In this document: positions 6,409 through 8,482 of the stretch, one piece after another
How the letters are laid out: each line of letters starts with the position of its first letter
Position numbering within the stretch: position 1 is the first letter of the stretch
Source: an uncultured Bacilli bacterium
GTDB taxonomy: Bacteria; Bacillota_I; Bacilli_A; RF39; UBA660
Direction: 5' to 3'
Assembly (NCBI GenBank): GCA_944372315.1
Contig: CALVYX010000091.1
Span: 1 to 8,482 of the forward strand
Length of the DNA stretch: 8,482 nt
Notes under the pieces: model-generated
What the model was told of the DNA's origin: nothing
The model's database searches: none
The model's input: the letters and a program-made list of their open reading frames with translations, nothing else
Translations under genes and position numbers: made by a program

Positions 6409-7260
6409 ATGAAACAAAAAGAAAAGAAGAAAAAAGATATGGGTGATGATTACTCTAATTTTGCTTTACGCTTAGTTTTGGTATGTACAATTTTAATTTT
6501 AGGTAGTAGTATTATTTTCTCATTTAGAAATAATTTTATAAATAACAACAATGAAAAAGAAGATAAAGTGGTAGATCAAGAATTAATTGATAAATTATAT
6601 GGATACGTAACTTATGGTAGAGAATTTCAAGAAATGCGATATTTTTATGTAAACAATAGCTTGACTAGTGATATTTTTGATGGCGGAGAAAAGGTTAAGT
6701 ATGCATTTCAATTTGTAAATAAGGATAATATTAGTGATTTAACAAGTGATAGTTTTACCATAGATGGTAAACTTTATGAGTCTTTTATAGAAACGATTTT
6801 TGGTGAAAATACCACTTACTATAATTTAGATGAATTTGAAATAGTTAGTACTAACGTTTTTGAAAATAGTGTTGTAAATGTTAAATATGATCCAGATAGT
6901 GACAAATATTTAGTTACCAAAATAAGAGATTTAACTGTAAGGAATGATAATACGATTCAACCTTTCTATTCTAAAATAGTAGATTCTAGTATTAATAAAG
7001 CAGATAATACGTTATCTGTTACAGAAAAGATCTTTTTTACAAGAATAGATTACGATGATAATAATAATGTAAAGTTAATAAGAATATATAAAGATTGTCT
7101 TGATCAGAATTTAATTGCTGAAATAAATAATAATACTGGTAATCAAATAGAAGAATTTAATATGGAAAACTATTTAGATAAAGCTATGACAGTTACCTAT
7201 ACTTTTAAACTTAGTGATGATGGGAATTATTATTTTGATAATAGTAAGATAGAAGAGTAG
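6409..7260 (+). CDS. Unrecognised single-pass membrane protein with a large extracytoplasmic domain
   Basis: A 283-residue protein I do not recognise. It begins with a very basic cytoplasmic tail (KQKEKKKKD) and has one membrane helix at about residues 19-39 (LRLVLVCTILILGSSIIF), then an Asn-rich linker (FRNNFINNNNEKED). By the positive-inside rule the remaining 240 or so residues face outward. That domain is acidic, rich in Asp, Asn and Tyr, and has alternating short strands (VKYAFQFV, FEIVSTNVF, VVNVKYDPDSDKYLVTKI, MTVTYTFKL), suggesting a beta-rich fold. There is a single Cys and no lipobox or recognisable catalytic motif. It forms its own transcription unit between a terminator (6327-6354) and its own terminator. 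The start is firm because AGGTGA at 6397 serves it. It could be a cell-surface or envelope-stress protein, but no function is claimed. Confidence 0.75.
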   Translation: MKQKEKKKKDMGDDYSNFALRLVLVCTILILGSSIIFSFRNNFINNNNEKEDKVVDQELIDKLYGYVTYGREFQEMRYFYVNNSLTSDIFDGGEKVKYAFQFVNKDNISDLTSDSFTIDGKLYESFIETIFGENTTYYNLDEFEIVSTNVFENSVVNVKYDPDSDKYLVTKIRDLTVRNDNTIQPFYSKIVDSSINKADNTLSVTEKIFFTRIDYDDNNNVKLIRIYKDCLDQNLIAEINNNTGNQIEEFNMENYLDKAMTVTYTFKLSDDGNYYFDNSKIEE

Positions 7261-7275
7261 ATCTCTTCTATTTTT
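7246..7275 (+). terminator. Intrinsic terminator of the 6409 gene
   Basis: ATAGAAGAG (7249-7257) pairs perfectly with CTCTTCTAT (7263-7271). Three further outer pairs, one of them G-U, extend the stem to 7246/7274, and T's run to 7275. The loop TAGAT contains the complete TAG stop codon (7258-7260) of the gene. Confidence 0.85.
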
Positions 7276-7278
7276 AGT

Positions 7279-7309
7279 AAAGAAAAGAACTTAAAATATA
7301 CAAGTTCTT
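7279..7309 (-). terminator. Probable intrinsic terminator of rnhC
   Basis: Read on the minus strand, AAGAACTT (7309 to 7302) pairs with AAGTTCTT (7292 to 7285) across a 9-base loop, followed by the T-rich TTCTTT. The rnhC stop codon (7293-7291) lies at the junction of loop and right arm. It stands next to the convergent gene's terminator, so each strand has its own stop signal. Confidence 0.6.
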
Positions 7310-8199
7310 AATATTCTTTCTGTATTTTTAAAATTAAGTTTCGCTATATCATGTAGTTTTTCTTTTCCGTATTTTTCAACTACTTCCATTCCAATAGTGT
7401 CAACGTTATTTCCTGCCCCTTTAGGAAGTGGTATATGAATAGAATCACTTATTTTATCAAATTCTTTAATGAAGATATAGCGACTTATAACAGAAGCGCA
7501 AGCTACAGCTAGGTTTTTATCTTCTGCCTTAGTCATAAAAGTAATACCACGTTGAACGTTAGGTGATTCTTTTATATAATCATAATATCTTTGCTCTCTT
7601 GCAAATTCATCTACTATAATATAATCATACTTATCTTGAATGGAATTAACCATTTGAAACAGTACTTTATTATGCATAATTGCTTTAATTTTATTTATAT
7701 TATAAGAATCATTATATTTATCATTGTATTCACTATTAGTTAAGATAATACTTTTATATGGTATTTTTTTAATGATTTCTGGTGCTATTTTAAGAATTTT
7801 ATTATCATCTAATTTTTTAGAATCCTTAATTCCAAGAGATTCTAAATAGGGGATATTATCTTTGGTTACATAACAGCTAGTAACAACAATAGGTCCGAAG
7901 TAATCACCTGTTCCTACTTCATCAGATCCAATGGAAGAACAATTATAATATTTTTCTAAATCTTTATTTTTATTAGTATCATTAGCGCTTTGTCCATCCA
8001 TTTCTTTCCACATAGTAGCATCCACATCAGCAGAAGATCCTTGGAACATAATTTTACCAGATTCATACATGGTAATGACAGTATCTTCATCTTGCGCTTG
8101 AAATACTACATAAGGAATTACTTTATCTCTTTTTTTATTAGCATAGTATTTAATCATTTTTTCTTTTGTTTTATCACTTACTCTAATTACAACGTTCAT
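7291..8199 (-). CDS. rnhC: Ribonuclease HIII
   Basis: A 302-residue cytosolic nuclease that cuts the RNA strand of RNA-DNA hybrids such as R-loops and replication primers. The N-terminal domain (residues 1 to about 64: VVFQAQDEDTVITMYESGKI, MFQGSSA) is the TBP-like DUF3378 substrate-binding part that distinguishes RNase HIII from HII. The catalytic domain opens with GSDEVGTGDYFGPIVV (91-106). The acidic quartet DEDE typical of the family appears complete: Asp93, Glu94, Asp197 (IIVDEF) and Glu226 (TKAEDKNLAVACASVISRY). LGIKDSKKLDD (122-132) is also conserved. Length is normal. The start is ATG at 8199, 5 bases after GAGGTG (8210-8205); the in-frame GTG at 8205 overlaps that site. It is convergent to the membrane-protein gene and divergent from the tRNA cluster, with its own promoter. 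Confidence 0.96.
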   Translation of the reverse strand: MNVVIRVSDKTKEKMIKYYANKKRDKVIPYVVFQAQDEDTVITMYESGKIMFQGSSADVDATMWKEMDGQSANDTNKNKDLEKYYNCSSIGSDEVGTGDYFGPIVVTSCYVTKDNIPYLESLGIKDSKKLDDNKILKIAPEIIKKIPYKSIILTNSEYNDKYNDSYNINKIKAIMHNKVLFQMVNSIQDKYDYIIVDEFAREQRYYDYIKESPNVQRGITFMTKAEDKNLAVACASVISRYIFIKEFDKISDSIHIPLPKGAGNNVDTIGMEVVEKYGKEKLHDIAKLNFKNTERILRTCIF

Positions 8200-8216
8200 A
8201 ATCACACCTCAAACAT

Positions 8217-8225
8217 ATTATAGCA
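8217..8225 (-). promoter_or_regulatory. Extended -10 promoter of rnhC
   Basis: On the minus strand bases 8225 to 8217 read TGCTATAAT, a perfect extended -10 box. TTGACT (8250-8245) is a tempting -35 but its 22-base spacing is too long, so the TG extension probably carries recognition. The ribosome site AGGTG begins 7 bases downstream of the -10. Confidence 0.65.
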
Positions 8226-8267
8226 AAAATATTAGTTGGAAAAAAGTCAAAAAATTTGTTTTTCTTA

Positions 8268-8296
8268 TTGATCAACTTTAAATAATATGTTATTAT
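8268..8296 (+). promoter_or_regulatory. Promoter of the tRNA cluster
   Basis: TTGATC (8268-8273) and TATTAT (8291-8296) are separated by exactly 17 bases, the ideal spacing for the housekeeping sigma factor. Transcription would begin around 8303, leaving a leader of about 5 bases before the first tRNA for RNase P to remove. This is the only promoter in the window with a good -35 and no TG extension. Confidence 0.75.
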
Positions 8297-8307
8297 TAAA
8301 AAGTCAT

Positions 8308-8384
8308 GGACCCTTAGCTCAGTTGGTTAGAGCATCCGGCTCATAACCGGGCGGTCATAGGTTCGAGTCCTATAGGGTCCACCA
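8308..8384 (+). tRNA. tRNA-Ile2(CAU), lysidine type (anticodon written CAT, easily misread as Met)
   Basis: A complete 77-base cloverleaf: acceptor GGACCCT/AGGGTCC, D arm GCTC/GAGC, anticodon stem TCCGG/CCGGG with loop CTCATAA (anticodon CAT at 8342-8344), T stem ATAGG/CCTAT with TTCGAGT, and encoded CCA. C4-G69, C5-G68 and U27 agree with features reported to favour TilS, which converts C34 to lysidine so that the tRNA reads AUA as Ile. The acceptor start GGACC resembles Mycoplasma and Bacillus tRNA-Ile2 more than elongator tRNA-Met (GGCGG) or initiator tRNA. That the gene is a tRNA is certain; the Ile2 identity is inferred from these marks. Confidence 0.85.
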
Positions 8385-8392
8385 TTTATTTT

Positions 8393-8476
8393 GCGGGTAT
8401 GGCGGAATTGGCAGACGCACTAGACTTAGGATCTAGCGCCTTAGGCATGCAGGTTCAACTCCTGTTACCCGCACCA
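8393..8476 (+). tRNA. tRNA-Leu(UAG)
   Basis: An 84-base class II tRNA: acceptor GCGGGTA/TACCCGC, D stem GCG/CGC, anticodon stem CTAGA/TCTAG with loop CTTAGGA (anticodon TAG at 8427-8429), a variable arm longer than in class I tRNAs (CGCCTTAGGCAT), T stem GCAGG/CCTGT with TTCAACT, discriminator A and encoded CCA. It reads CUN Leu codons. It lies 8 bases after tRNA-Ile2 and is probably processed from the same transcript; six bases remain after it, too few to tell whether another tRNA follows. Confidence 0.96.
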
Positions 8477-8482
8477 TCGTAG

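Noticed and set aside
7990..8223. Plus-strand reading frame of 77 codons opposite rnhC
   Set aside because: It is antisense to the conserved N-terminal domain of RNase HIII; the Phe/Ile-rich product is an AT artefact without a ribosome site.
8245..8250. TTGACT as the -35 box of rnhC
   Set aside because: It is 22 bases from the -10 box, outside the usual 16-18; the extended -10 motif explains the promoter better.
1..8482. CRISPR array, insertion sequence or defence system
   Set aside because: No spaced direct repeats, transposase, integrase or terminal inverted repeats were found; tRNA genes at the right edge could be an integration site, but no integrase or att duplication is visible.

Overview
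The window comes from an AT-rich genome (GC under about 30% by eye). It uses the standard bacterial code: UGA is a true stop, ending the first gene at 2255-2257. Several features place it in the Firmicutes/Bacilli side of the tree, near uncultured gut lineages close to Mollicutes but not Mycoplasma proper. These are the ylbF-rsmD neighbourhood also known from Bacillus subtilis, an RNase HIII with its TBP-like N-domain, a YdjI-like SPFH protein, and a Mycoplasma-like tRNA-Ile2. The lineage is inferred from gene content and was not tested by a database search.

Layout. (1) 1-3117: a promoter at the very edge drives a tightly overlapping RNA-maturation operon. It holds a long peptidase-U32 family protein (RlhA-type RNA hydroxylation factor), a YlbF-family protein (RNase Y accessory factor) and RsmD (16S rRNA guanine-N2 methyltransferase), and ends in an A/T-only terminator. 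(2) 3117-6354: a pilin-like secreted protein, then a Tim44-like membrane protein with a zinc ribbon, then an SPFH protein with two zinc ribbons, closed by a strong terminator. The last two look like a membrane-associated pair related to the B. subtilis YdjG/H/I group that works with PspA; no PspA is seen here. (3) 6382-7275: a monocistronic, unrecognised single-pass membrane protein with its own promoter and terminator. (4) 7279-8225, minus strand: rnhC (RNase HIII), convergent to the previous gene with back-to-back terminators. (5) 8268-8476: a promoter firing away from rnhC into a tRNA cluster, tRNA-Ile2(CAU) then tRNA-Leu(UAG), which may continue past the window.

The genes are housekeeping (RNA modification and processing, R-loop/ribonucleotide removal, tRNAs) interleaved with cell-envelope proteins. 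No mobile element, CRISPR array, phage gene or defence system is visible. Two genome-scale habits stand out. Several genes start from a compact cassette in which an extended -10 box lies only 5-7 bases from the Shine-Dalgarno sequence. Four terminator hairpins also contain the stop codon of the gene they terminate. No gene-free stretch exceeds 300 bases.
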